A stretch of DNA of 64,000 bases, taken from JAFGXF01 sp963732595. Lineage in GTDB: Bacteria; Chloroflexota; Anaerolineae; Anaerolineales; Anaerolineaceae. The notes beneath the pieces were generated by a model. That model saw only the letters and a program-made list of their open reading frames with translations. It did not search any database and had not been told where the DNA came from. Positions 14,791 to 23,467 of this stretch are shown here, piece by piece; the first letter of the stretch is position 1, and each line of letters starts with the position of its first letter. The position numbers and the translations under genes were made by a program. Location: NCBI GenBank assembly GCA_963732595.1, contig CAVSZZ010000002.1:62001-126000 (forward strand), written 5' to 3'.

Positions 14791-16281
14791 CTATTGTGTA
14801 ACGTTAAAGTAGTTATAGATCGCCTGGGAGAGCTGGGCAACCATCACGTTGACTGGATCAAATACGACCTGGACGGGGTCGTATAAAAAGACGACCAGCA
14901 CATAATCCCCGCCGGGTGAATACACGAGAGCAGCATCCGCCATGGTATGAATGACGCCATCGGTGACATCCACCGCCCACCCGTGTTTGTGCGCCACCTG
15001 GGCATCGCTCGGCACGCCCGCCTCGATCAGGACGCCAATATTATTGGCTGCCAGCAGGCTGATCATTTGTTGGCACTCCGATTGGGTGATCTCTCCCGGG
15101 AATACTGCTGCCAGCGCACCCCCGCCGGTCTGGGCACACATGTAAATGTCCTCAAGCAGCATGCCGAGATCGGACGGTGTCGTCTGGTCGTACAACTCTG
15201 GTTCAGTCGCCACATCCGGGCGCAGATTGGCCGGGGTCTCGTAAATGCGCAACAGCGCAGCACCCTGGTAGAAGAAGCCTGCCCAGAAGGTGTTTACCAG
15301 GCCAATGGACTTCATATCATCTGTTACCAGGATGGGCGCCAGGTTCTTATCGATGACGGTCATGGCGAGCAGATCGGTCGAATCGTTGTCAGATTTATCG
15401 ATCATCTCGGCCATCAAGGTCATGACCCCCGGTGAAACATTCTCCCCCAACCGCCGGTAAGCCGATACCATGACCGGGATCTTCAGGGTCGAGAGAGCCG
15501 AAAATGGCATGTTTGGATCCACATTGGAGGCTGAATCCGCCTGGAAGGCGAAATGGATCGTCTGGTTGGTCTGGAGATCCTTCATATAAATCTCTACCAA
15601 TCCTTCAAAATCAGCCAACTGGATGTTTTGTTTTAAAAGGATTTCCAGGTTCTGGATGGTTGGACGGGGCGCATCCGCCTCGCCATACACCAGGAAAACC
15701 ACCCGGTTGGTCGGGGAGATCAATGCAGCGTTGATATCGGTTACAGCCTGCTCCATGTTAAGGGTCAGACCTGGCTGGCCTTCCGGGAAGTCCGTACGGC
15801 CGGGCACCGGTACCGGGGCAGACGGAGGCTGGTCAAAACGGGCAGCCACCTCATTGGCCAGATACTGGCGCATGGAATCTTCATTTATTTCAGAACGCAA
15901 GGGAATATCCACCGTGTTGCGGGAACGCCCCCACATGAAATTCCAGAATCCCTGCCAGAAAGGCTGCGCCACCCGTTCCAGATCCGCAGCTGCCATCATG
16001 TTCTCGAGATCAAGAACGAAGCCAAGCGAGCTGGGTTTCACCTGGATGATGGTCTCACCCGAGCGCAGCTCGAGCGCTGATGCATATACATGTAAAAGCC
16101 GGTCGGTGGCCTCCTGGGTATCCAGGCCGCCTACCGGAACACCGGCGATGGCCATGCCGGCCGGGAAATTCGAACGGATGCGGCTGTAACGCACCAGGCT
16201 GACCATCAGCAGGATCACTGCCAGAACGATCATGAACAGGGATATCCAACGCAGCAGAGAGAAACGGGATTTTCTTTTCAA
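14791..16281 (-). CDS. membrane-anchored PG-binding / serine beta-lactamase-like protein
   Basis: A 496-residue protein. An N-terminal membrane helix (about 11-32) is followed by a YoaR/VanW-type peptidoglycan-binding-like domain (about 40-200, starting FPAGMAIAGVPVGG). The C-terminal half is a class A beta-lactamase-related fold with S264-T-L-K267 (SxxK), S297-D-N299 (SDN) and a KHG in AHKHGW that stands in for KTG. The catalytic set is therefore present. Family members act on cell-wall peptides or beta-lactams; real beta-lactamase activity is not established. The start has the charged MKRKSR leader. It is a single-gene unit ending at its own terminator. Confidence 0.85.
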   Translation of the reverse strand: MKRKSRFSLLRWISLFMIVLAVILLMVSLVRYSRIRSNFPAGMAIAGVPVGGLDTQEATDRLLHVYASALELRSGETIIQVKPSSLGFVLDLENMMAAADLERVAQPFWQGFWNFMWGRSRNTVDIPLRSEINEDSMRQYLANEVAARFDQPPSAPVPVPGRTDFPEGQPGLTLNMEQAVTDINAALISPTNRVVFLVYGEADAPRPTIQNLEILLKQNIQLADFEGLVEIYMKDLQTNQTIHFAFQADSASNVDPNMPFSALSTLKIPVMVSAYRRLGENVSPGVMTLMAEMIDKSDNDSTDLLAMTVIDKNLAPILVTDDMKSIGLVNTFWAGFFYQGAALLRIYETPANLRPDVATEPELYDQTTPSDLGMLLEDIYMCAQTGGGALAAVFPGEITQSECQQMISLLAANNIGVLIEAGVPSDAQVAHKHGWAVDVTDGVIHTMADAALVYSPGGDYVLVVFLYDPVQVVFDPVNVMVAQLSQAIYNYFNVTQ

Positions 16282-16316
16282 AGCTACCTCTAAGGCCGAA
16301 TTGTACCAGATGGCAA

Positions 16317-17827
16317 CTAACGGGGATCCGGAGCGTGCTCTTTATCTGTCAACCAGGCATGCGCCAGGGCCAGCCCATCCTCGCGGGATTTCACCTTGCC
16401 TTCCACCTGGGCCACCCGGATGCATCTCCAGCAGCTCGCCGAGCACCGGACCTGGCGCGATCTTGAGATCCTTGATCAGGTCGCTTCCAGTCAGCAGGCG
16501 GGGTGGGTTGACCAGTTCATCGGGCCGCTCCCACCAGGCCTCCAACAGGCGCTGGCAAATGACCAGCTCCGCCTCGAGCGGCTCGCGTGTGATGGTCGTC
16601 CCGTAGGTTGCCAGCAGATCCGCCAGGCTCAGTAAACACACCCCGACTCCCGCATTTTCGGTGGATTTGAAAAAGCGGTAGATCGCGCGCGGTGTGAGCT
16701 CATCAACCTGATTGGCCAGATGGTGAATGCGCATGTGATGGCGGATGATCCGTTCCAGCCAATCTATTTCGATATTGCTCATGGCTAACGCCAGGCTGCG
16801 CTGGACAGCCAGCGGTGAGCTGACGCGTTCATGGCGGTAGAAGTGGCGACGTTTATCCTCACCGGTGGTGGCCGTCTCAGGTTTGCCGGCATCATGGTAC
16901 AGGGCAGCCAGGAACAACAGCGCACGCTTCGAGCGGGGATGAGTCGGGCATTCCGCCAGGTAGGTTCGGATGCGGTCACGGTAACGACCAAGGTGCAGCG
17001 AGATCATCCCCATCAACCAGTTTCCCTTGCCCTGCCCCGTCCGGCAGGCTGGTCAGGATGGTCATGACCTCTTCCAGCGACGAAACCGCCGCCAGGCTGT
17101 GGTCCCAGGCATTCAACTGGTGGGGCGCCGTTTGGGGAGTCTCCTTAAGCGGCAATAGTTCCGGGAACAGGACATCCATCCCACCCAGGGTGTCCAGAAC
17201 GCGCAGAACCCGCTCGGGATGGGCATCTTCGAAAATGCGGAATACCTCATCCCGGATACGCTCAGGTGAGGAGTTGTTCAAGTGAGGCAGCGCCGTCCGG
17301 ATCCACCCGATCGTATCCTTCTCCAGGGTGAATCCCAGGGTGCTCGCCTGCCGGATGCCCCGTAAACAACGGACCGGGTCAGCCAGCATGGCACCGGGAC
17401 TGCAGGCTTTCAGGCGCTTCCCGCGCAGGTCTGCCAGACCGCCCAGGGGGTCGACCAGCTTGTCCAACGCGCTCAGCTCAACGGCCAGCGCATTGATCGT
17501 AAAATCGCGCGCAGCCAGGTCAGCCTGAATGCTGTCGCCATTCTGTTGGATGAAGTCCAGGTAGAAGTCGCTGCCATCCACTAATTTACGGATCACACGA
17601 TGGGTATCACGCTCGTTATCCAATGAAAAGGAAACCCCATCCAGCGCATGAGACACCCCCTGGGCGACCTGGCGCGCACCACCGGGCAGGACGAAATCCA
17701 TATCGTGCAGCGGGCGCTCCAGCAGCATATCACGGATGGCGCCGCCCACCAGCCAGCAGGGCGTGCCCGCAGGCAGGTTCTGCCTGACCGTTTCGATCAA
17801 TTCCAGGTGAGCGCTTGAAAATGCCAT
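16317..17827 (-). CDS. CCA-adding enzyme / poly(A) polymerase family nucleotidyltransferase, two frame breaks
   Basis: About 502 residues after repair. The N-terminal nucleotidyltransferase domain has WLVGGAIRDMLL and DMDFVLPGG (metal-binding DxD), then RDFTINALAVE. An HD domain follows (ALLFLAALYHDAGKP). One extra g near 17030 (gca[g]ggcaag) and one extra c near 16418 (atg[c]atccgg) break the frame; the true end reads ALAHAWLTDKEHAPDPR and stops at 16317. The HD type could be a tRNA CCA-adding enzyme or a poly(A) polymerase-like enzyme; I favour CCA addition. The ATG at 17827 is one base from the hpt stop, so the two are cotranscribed. Confidence 0.85.
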
Positions 17828-17828
17828 G

Positions 17829-18386
17829 TTATTTGGCCGGGGGATATTTCTCCAGGTCGACCACACCGATGAAGGGCAGGTTTCGGCAGTAATCGTCCAG
17901 GTCTAGGCCATATCCGAATACGAATTTATTGGGAATGGTGAACCCCTTGTAGCGGATGGGAACCTCCACCTCGCGCCGTTCGGCCTTGTCTAAAAGCGTG
18001 CAGACCTGCAGGGATTTGGGTTTTCGGGTCGAAAGCAGCTCCAACACGGAATTCAAAGTCCGCCCGCTGTCAATGATATCCTCGACGACGATGATGTTGC
18101 GCCCGTCGATATTGGTGGTCAGGTCCAGGGTGATGCGCACCTGGCCGGTGCTTTCGCGGCGACCGGCGCCATAGGAAGAGATGGCCATGAAATCGATCGC
18201 CACCGGGACCGAGATGGTTCGCATCAGGTCGGTCATGAACATCACACCGCCTCGCAGGATACAGATTAGAAGAAGCTCCTGACCCTGGAAATCACGGCTG
18301 ATCTCAGACCCCAGTTCGGCAATGCGATTCTGGAGAACATCCGCCGGGATGAGCACTTCCTTGAGGAATTTACGGTAATCGTCCAT
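17829..18386 (-). CDS. hpt: hypoxanthine phosphoribosyltransferase
   Basis: A 185-residue type I phosphoribosyltransferase for purine salvage: hypoxanthine or guanine plus PRPP gives IMP or GMP. The PRPP loop is NIIVVEDIIDSGRTL (about residues 95-109). The hood and base-contact segments LICILRGGVMFMTDL and NKFVFGYGLDLDDYCRN are also typical, with the final aromatic/aspartate region contacting the purine. The ATG has AGGAGGAG just upstream. It sits 8 bases after tdk, giving a small nucleotide-salvage operon. Confidence 0.95.
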   Translation of the reverse strand: MDDYRKFLKEVLIPADVLQNRIAELGSEISRDFQGQELLLICILRGGVMFMTDLMRTISVPVAIDFMAISSYGAGRRESTGQVRITLDLTTNIDGRNIIVVEDIIDSGRTLNSVLELLSTRKPKSLQVCTLLDKAERREVEVPIRYKGFTIPNKFVFGYGLDLDDYCRNLPFIGVVDLEKYPPAK

Positions 18387-18394
18387 CGCTCCTC

Positions 18395-18968
18395 CTAATC
18401 CCGCGGCACCTGGTGGTGGTGGCGGCAGCGCGCCTCGTACATCTCGGCGGCGCCGACGATCACCACCGGATCATCATAACGAGCCGGCTTGCCATTGACC
18501 AGGCGCTGGGTGCGGGTGGCGGGTTCACCGCACACCATGCAGATGGCCTGCAGTTTGTCGACCTTCTCAGCCTTGGCCATGAATTCCGGCATACAGCCGA
18601 AGGGCTCCCCGCGGAAATCGCAATCCAGCCCGGCCACGATCACCCGGATGCCCCGGACAGCCATTTGCTCGACGATCGATACAATACCCGCATCGAAGAA
18701 CTGGGCTTCATCCACCCCGGCCACCGTGGTCTCCGCGTCCAGTTTATCCATGATCTCGGCTGAGGAGTTGACCGGGATGGCATCGAAATCGGTGCCGGCA
18801 TGCGAGGCGACCTTCTCGAACCGCATAGCGGTTATCGATGGCCGGTTTGAAGACCTGCACCTTCTGGCGCGCAATGGTGGCACGCCGCAAGCGGCGGATG
18901 AGCTCATCCGTCTTGCCGCTGAACATGCATCCGCAAACAACTTCCACCCAGCCGTGATCGCTTTTCAT
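18395..18968 (-). CDS. tdk: thymidine kinase (type II), frameshifted
   Basis: About 190 residues after repair. The N-terminal frame starts MKSDHGWVEVVCGCMFSGKT with the P-loop and runs to DNRYA. One extra g near 18824 (gcg[g]ttcgag) shifts to the second frame, which continues FEKVASHAGTDFDAI, then VDEAQFFDAG (Walker B and lasso entrance) and the zinc segment CMVCGEPATRTQR. The order matches type II thymidine kinases throughout, so nothing else is missing. It phosphorylates thymidine for DNA synthesis. Confidence 0.92.
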
Positions 18969-18998
18969 GAGACTCCCTCATTTGAATAGGATTAATCA

Positions 18999-19029
18999 AA
19001 CCGACAGATGCGGCGTGCATCTGTCGGTT
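18999..19029 (-). terminator. terminator after the L31 gene
   Basis: A perfect 13-bp stem aaccgacagatgc / gcatctgtcggtt with loop ggcgt. On the minus strand a short T-rich stretch (tttgatt) follows. It ends the rplU-rpmA-rpmE unit 35 bases after the last stop. Confidence 0.8.
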
Positions 19030-19063
19030 AAGTGTACAGGGTAAACTGCCAATCTGGCAAGCC

Positions 19064-19540
19064 CTAAACGGCAATTTCCTCGGCCGCGGCCGGCAGTTCG
19101 TAACCGAGCTGGCGCAGCGCTTTCTTGAGGTCGATCAGGGACTTGCGGCCAAAGCCTTCGATGGCCAGCAGGGCGGCTTCGCCCTCGGTCAGCTTGGTCA
19201 ATACATCGCCGACCTTGGTGATCTTGGCTTTCGCCAGGGCTTCGGTGGCACGTGCACCCAGGCCGAGTTCAGCCACGGGGCGATCGGGGGAAACGCGTTC
19301 CGTTTCGCGGGCTTTCTTGGCTTCGACATGTGTCTGGCGGGCCTGCAGCTTCTTGTAGAAGCGGTCAACCTGGCCTTCGATGTCGATGATGCGTGCCATT
19401 TCGCCGGTGAAGAACGGGTGGCATTTCGAGCACACCTCGGTGCGAATCTCTTTCTTGGTGGAACCGGTGTTCCAGGTGTTGCCGCAAGCGCAGGTCACCT
19501 TGGCATCCGGATAGTAATTTGGATGGATATCTTTTTTCAT
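19064..19540 (-). CDS. rpmE: ribosomal protein L31 fused to an RNA-polymerase alpha-CTD-like domain
   Basis: 158 residues from the ATG at 19540 (MKKDIHPNYYPD). Residues 1-70 are zinc-type L31, with CACGNTW and CSKCHPFF supplying four cysteines. After a charged linker (about 70-95) a second domain follows: RPVAELGLGARATEALAKAK, then ITKVGDVLTKL and IEGFGRKSLIDLKKALRQLG. This matches the helix-hairpin-helix C-terminal domain of the RNA polymerase alpha subunit (ELDLS, GI.TVGEL, FGRKSL). Ordinary L31 is about 70 residues. The fusion could give L31 an extra RNA or DNA contact, or tie ribosome supply to transcription; function is unknown. Confidence 0.9.
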   Translation of the reverse strand: MKKDIHPNYYPDAKVTCACGNTWNTGSTKKEIRTEVCSKCHPFFTGEMARIIDIEGQVDRFYKKLQARQTHVEAKKARETERVSPDRPVAELGLGARATEALAKAKITKVGDVLTKLTEGEAALLAIEGFGRKSLIDLKKALRQLGYELPAAAEEIAV

Positions 19541-19588
19541 TGCTAAAACACGATCCTTTCGGTACAAGCCTTTAATGGGGAGGATACG

Positions 19589-19846
19589 TTATCCCTTGGG
19601 GAAAACGCTGACCTTTTTCTGGCCGTTCGGCAGGGTATCGTAAACCACGACACCGTTGAGCGTGGCGAAGATGGTGTCATCCTTGCCAATGCCGACATTC
19701 TCGCCGGGTTTGATATGCGTGCCACGCTGGCGCACGAGGATATTACCAGACAGGACGACTTCGCCGGCGTATTTCTTGACGCCCAGGCGCTGCGCGTTGC
19801 TGTCACGACCGTTGCGGGATGACCCGCCGCCTTTTTTGTGTGCCAT
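19589..19846 (-). CDS. rpmA: ribosomal protein L27
   Basis: 85 residues starting MAHKKGGGSSRNGRDSNAQR, the classic L27 N-terminus that reaches the peptidyl-transferase centre. There is no cleavable Firmicutes-type extension. The body (VVLSGNILVRQRGT and IFATLNGVV) is typical. It follows rplU by 5 bases in the conserved L21-L27 pair. Confidence 0.97.
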   Translation of the reverse strand: MAHKKGGGSSRNGRDSNAQRLGVKKYAGEVVLSGNILVRQRGTHIKPGENVGIGKDDTIFATLNGVVVYDTLPNGQKKVSVFPKG

Positions 19847-19851
19847 CGTCT

Positions 19852-20166
19852 CTACTCCGTGATCTTTTCAATTTGCAGCAGGGTGTATTTCTGGCGGTGG
19901 CCGGTCTTGACGCGGATGCGTTTCTTAGGCCGGTACTTGAAGACCGTCAATTTCTCACCCTTGATGTGTTCGACGACTTTTGCGGCGACATTGGCGCCGG
20001 CCACGGTTGGGGTACCCACCTTGATCTTGTCGCCATCCACAAGCAGGAGGACCAAATTCAGATCGATCTTCTTGCCGGGTTCGATGGGCAGCAGGTCGAC
20101 TTCGATCTTGCCGCCTTCGACGGCTTTGTACTGCTTGCCGCCGCTTTCAACAATCGCATACTTCAT
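19852..20166 (-). CDS. rplU: ribosomal protein L21
   Basis: 104 residues starting MKYAIVESGGKQYKAVEGG, with the C-terminal FKYRPKKRIRVKTGHRQ signature of L21. It is the first gene of the L21-L27-L31 unit. The ATG has GGAGAAGAATC upstream. A consensus promoter and a structured leader precede it. Confidence 0.97.
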   Translation of the reverse strand: MKYAIVESGGKQYKAVEGGKIEVDLLPIEPGKKIDLNLVLLLVDGDKIKVGTPTVAGANVAAKVVEHIKGEKLTVFKYRPKKRIRVKTGHRQKYTLLQIEKITE

Positions 20167-20277
20167 GATTCTTCTCCAATCTTCACTTCACCGGCCGCCA
20201 CGCGGACCTGCCGCCCGGGGCTGGGGAAGTTGGGCATACAAGTTTCCGCCCCGGGGAACGTTCGCCGGGGCGAAGAG
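20167..20277 (-). ncRNA. structured 5' leader of rplU (possible L21-type autoregulatory leader)
   Basis: About 110 bases lie between the predicted start site and the rplU ATG. They contain an 8-bp hairpin CGCCCCGG / CCGGGGCG (20247-20272) and further GC-rich pairing near 20200-20245. Leaders of this size before L21 genes are known ribosomal-protein regulatory RNAs in several phyla. Membership in a known family is not proven here. Confidence 0.45.
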
Positions 20278-20283
20278 GTAAGT

Positions 20284-20312
20284 ATTATATAAGCATGCCG
20301 GGATTTTGTCAA
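20284..20312 (-). promoter_or_regulatory. consensus promoter for rplU-rpmA-rpmE
   Basis: On the minus strand a perfect TTGACA (20307-20312), a 17-base spacer and a perfect TATAAT (20284-20289). Suits a highly expressed ribosomal operon. Confidence 0.8.
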
Positions 20313-20449
20313 ATGGATAATCACATGGATAGACGGTATTGTTGCACAGCTCTCAGTAAGGGTGGTTTACTCTAGACAAAATTTATAAACCTTTGATTTT
20401 TTCCACGATTCATTAATGGGCAGAGCACCGCTCAGCCCCTACAACCACA

Positions 20450-22051
20450 TTACCCAACGTACGACAACTTCCTAAACTCCCGCCGCAGGAGCTTGCCCAC
20501 GTTACTGTGAGGTAATTTTTCCACGAAGGTCACCCGGCGGGGCACCTTGTGGGAGGTCAGGTGCTGCTTGCACCACGTACGCACTTCCTCCACACTCGCA
20601 GTCTGTCCCGGTTTCAGCACGACCCAGGCGCCCACCGCCTCCCCGCTCTCTTCGTCCGGGATGCCGGTCACGCCGGCATCCGCGACAGCCGGGTGCATCA
20701 ACAGTGTTGCCTCGACCTCGCGCGGCCAGACCTGCAGCCCGCCGCTCTTGATGACGTCCTTCTTACGGTCGATCAGGGTGAAATAGCCATCCGTGTCCAT
20801 CACGGCGATGTCACCGGTATACAACCAGCCATCCCGCAATGCCCGGCCGGTTTCTTCCGGCATGTTCAGGTAACCCTGCATGACCTGCGGCGCGCGAATG
20901 ACCAACTCGCCAACTTCGCCAGCCGGTAAAACGGTGACTTCATCTTCCATTGAGATGATGCGCGCCTCGACATCCGGCAGCGGCAGGCCGATCGTGCCCA
21001 CCTTGTTCAAGCCGCCTACCGGGTTGCAGTGTGTGGCGGTCGGCGCCTCGGATAAGCCATATCCCTCCGTGATGGATACACCGGTCAACGCCTCGAAGGC
21101 TTTCCAGGTGCTTACCGGCAATCCCACCGCGCCGGAAATGACCGTCTTGAGCCCTGCCAGCCCCTTGACCCCGGCTGCATCGGGTGTAAGTTCCGCCAGA
21201 CGAGCCAGCAAACCCGGCACAGCCGGGAAGATGGTCGGCCGGGCACGCTGGATGACTAGCTGAAGTTTATCCAGATCGCGCGGATTTGAGACCAGCTCCA
21301 GCGTGGCAGCCAGTGCCATGCCCAGGCACATGGCCAGCACCATGCCGTAAACGTGATAGAGCGGGATGGCTGCCAGGATGGTCTCCTCCCCCATCCTGCA
21401 GGTCCATAGCCAGGCGCGAAACTGCAGCGCGTTGGCCACCAGGCTGCGGTGGGTGGCAATGACGCCCTTGGGCGTACCGGTCGTGCCGCCGCTGTATTGA
21501 TAAATGGCCGGATCCTGCGGGGAGACCTCGGGGAATTTGAGATTATAATCTATACGCAATGTATTGTAGGCGATATCCCCCTCATCCAGTTGAAAACCCT
21601 TCCCAATGACGATCACCTGCCCGATTCCAGCCTGCGAGCGAACTTGCTTTAATAAGTTGTAGCCGGATGCATCAGCGATAAACAGCCTGGCACCGGCATC
21701 CTGCACCAGCGGGATCAACTCACCCGGCTTGTAGAGCGGATTGAAGGCCGCCACCACCGCGCCGGCGTTTAATATCGCGAAGTAACTGGCGACGAACTCG
21801 GGGATGTTGGCGGCCAGCAAGCCCACCCGCTCACCCGGTTTGATCCCCAGTTTAACCAGGCTGCCGGCAACTGCAACCACCGAACGTTCGAGCTCCCGGT
21901 AGGTGATCTTCCGATCTCCCTGACGCAAGGCGATCCGCTCTGGGTAATCGCGGGCGGCATCTGCCAATAACTGCTGCACCGGTACCTCAGGGACCTCCAC
22001 ATGCACCGGCACCGCCGTGGGATAATACTTCAGCCAGGGGCGTTCATCCAT
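20450..22051 (-). CDS. AMP-dependent acyl-CoA ligase (long-chain fatty acid type)
   Basis: A 533-residue adenylate-forming enzyme that activates a carboxylic acid to its CoA ester with ATP. The P-loop-like core YSGGTTGTPKGVIATH is at about residues 185-200. The A8 region GWLYTGDIAVMDTDGY and hinge DRKKDVIKSGG follow, and the C-terminal lysine segment is PHSNVGKLLRREFRKL. The pattern is closest to FadD-type ligases; the chain length is not clear from sequence. Its ATG overlaps the miaA stop by 8 bases, so it is cotranscribed with yraN and miaA. About 150 bases downstream (20299-20449) hold nothing I can name apart from the rplU promoter. Confidence 0.9.
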   Translation of the reverse strand: MDERPWLKYYPTAVPVHVEVPEVPVQQLLADAARDYPERIALRQGDRKITYRELERSVVAVAGSLVKLGIKPGERVGLLAANIPEFVASYFAILNAGAVVAAFNPLYKPGELIPLVQDAGARLFIADASGYNLLKQVRSQAGIGQVIVIGKGFQLDEGDIAYNTLRIDYNLKFPEVSPQDPAIYQYSGGTTGTPKGVIATHRSLVANALQFRAWLWTCRMGEETILAAIPLYHVYGMVLAMCLGMALAATLELVSNPRDLDKLQLVIQRARPTIFPAVPGLLARLAELTPDAAGVKGLAGLKTVISGAVGLPVSTWKAFEALTGVSITEGYGLSEAPTATHCNPVGGLNKVGTIGLPLPDVEARIISMEDEVTVLPAGEVGELVIRAPQVMQGYLNMPEETGRALRDGWLYTGDIAVMDTDGYFTLIDRKKDVIKSGGLQVWPREVEATLLMHPAVADAGVTGIPDEESGEAVGAWVVLKPGQTASVEEVRTWCKQHLTSHKVPRRVTFVEKLPHSNVGKLLRREFRKLSYVG

Positions 22052-22982
22052 GTTTCATCCGGGCCTTTAAATAATCAGCCACCTCACCGGCGATTCGCTC
22101 GCCAGCCGTGAACCAGCAGATGCGCGGGTCTGCCGGTTTGAACCAGGCTCGCTGCCTCCGGACGAACAGCCTTGTGCGGCGTTTCATTAGAATGACCGCT
22201 TCATCAAGCGTAATCTCTCCCTGGAGATAGCGGCCGATCTCCTGGTAACCGATGGCCGACATGGATGGCAGCCCGGGGGAATAACCCTTCGCGAGCAGCC
22301 CTTTCACCTCGGCGACCAGCCCATCTGCGAGCATAACCTCGATGCGCCGGTCGATGCGTTCATATAACTCCGGCCTCGGGCAGGTCAATCCGATCAGGAT
22401 CTGCCCGGCCGGTGGCTCCAGCTTGCGACGTTGCTCAGAAAAACGTTCCCCGGTTGTGAGGATCACCTCCAACGCGCGTACGGTGCGGCGCACGTTGCGA
22501 GGGTCGATGGCATCCGCAGCCTGCGGATCCAGAAGCGCCAGGCGGTCGTACAAGGCCTGCCCGCCGATCGCTTCAGCCCAGGCAACCAAAATCTCGCGCA
22601 GTTCAGGCGCCGGTTCCACGGCCGGAGGCTGCCAGCCTTCGATCACTGCCAGCAGGTACTGCCCGGTCCCGCCCACCAATAAAGGCAGCCGGTCTCGCCT
22701 GCGGATCTCATCCAGGAGCCGCGAGACCTCCTGCTGGAAAACCGCCAGGCTGAAGGTCTCATCCGGATCGACCACATCGATCAGGTGATGGGGGATGTTT
22801 TTACGCTCGGCCGGGGATGGTTTGGCCGTGCCGATATCCATGCCGCGGTAGAATAACCGTGAGTCGGCCGAGATGATCTCCCCATGGAAGGTATGGGCAA
22901 GTTCGATCGCCAGGGCCGTCTTGCCGGCAGCCGTGGGACCCAAGATCACGACCAGGGGGAGATCCGGGTCAGTCAAACTCAC
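22044..22982 (-). CDS. miaA: tRNA dimethylallyltransferase
   Basis: 312 residues. The P-loop GPTAAGKTALAIELA is at about residues 15-29, followed by the DSRLFYRGMDIGTAKP signature, the GGTGQYL segment and the tRNA-contact region SAIGYQEI. It adds dimethylallyl to A37 of tRNAs reading UNN codons. It overlaps yraN by 14 bases upstream and the ligase gene by 8 bases downstream. Confidence 0.96.
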   Translation of the reverse strand: MSLTDPDLPLVVILGPTAAGKTALAIELAHTFHGEIISADSRLFYRGMDIGTAKPSPAERKNIPHHLIDVVDPDETFSLAVFQQEVSRLLDEIRRRDRLPLLVGGTGQYLLAVIEGWQPPAVEPAPELREILVAWAEAIGGQALYDRLALLDPQAADAIDPRNVRRTVRALEVILTTGERFSEQRRKLEPPAGQILIGLTCPRPELYERIDRRIEVMLADGLVAEVKGLLAKGYSPGLPSMSAIGYQEIGRYLQGEITLDEAVILMKRRTRLFVRRQRAWFKPADPRICWFTAGERIAGEVADYLKARMKHG

Positions 22983-23352
22983 CCTCCAGGTGCAGGATCT
23001 CCGGTTCCGTCATGCCCGCTTTCTGCCAGATGGCGATCACATCCAGCTGCCACTCACCCTTTTCTTCGGGATGGGCTTCCAACCACATCTCAGCCGCATC
23101 CGACATGCGCTGCTGCTTGGCCGGAGTGATGGCTTCCTCCGGTGGACCGAAACTGGTCGACCGGCGGGTCTTGACCTCCACGAAAGACAGGAGCGCTCCC
23201 TTGCGCACGATCAGGTCGATCTCACCGGCAGCGGTTCGCACATTGCGCGCCAGGATCTCATAACCTTTCGCGCAGAGGTAATCGGCTGCCAGGTTCTCTC
23301 CCCAGGCGCCAACTTTGCGATTATGAAGCTTTTTCGGTTTGTCTTGGGTCAT
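22969..23352 (-). CDS. YraN/UPF0102-family protein (Holliday-resolvase-like fold)
   Basis: 127 residues. The GENLAADYLCAKGYEILARN opening, then GEIDLIVRKGALLSFVEVKTR, is the UPF0102 signature: the D and E-x-K residues of a restriction-endonuclease-like fold. The biochemical role is not settled for the family. It opens the yraN-miaA-ligase unit and is divergent from cinA. Confidence 0.92.
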   Translation of the reverse strand: MTQDKPKKLHNRKVGAWGENLAADYLCAKGYEILARNVRTAAGEIDLIVRKGALLSFVEVKTRRSTSFGPPEEAITPAKQQRMSDAAEMWLEAHPEEKGEWQLDVIAIWQKAGMTEPEILHLEGEFD

Positions 23353-23467
23353 CAGCCATCCTGCGCTAACCCTATGCTATGCGATTCAGAGCCGGGCGTC
23401 AAGTTGTTTGACATTTGTTATTTTAATGTTAAACTTCATCAAATTGGGTTCCGGCGCGGTAAAACCT

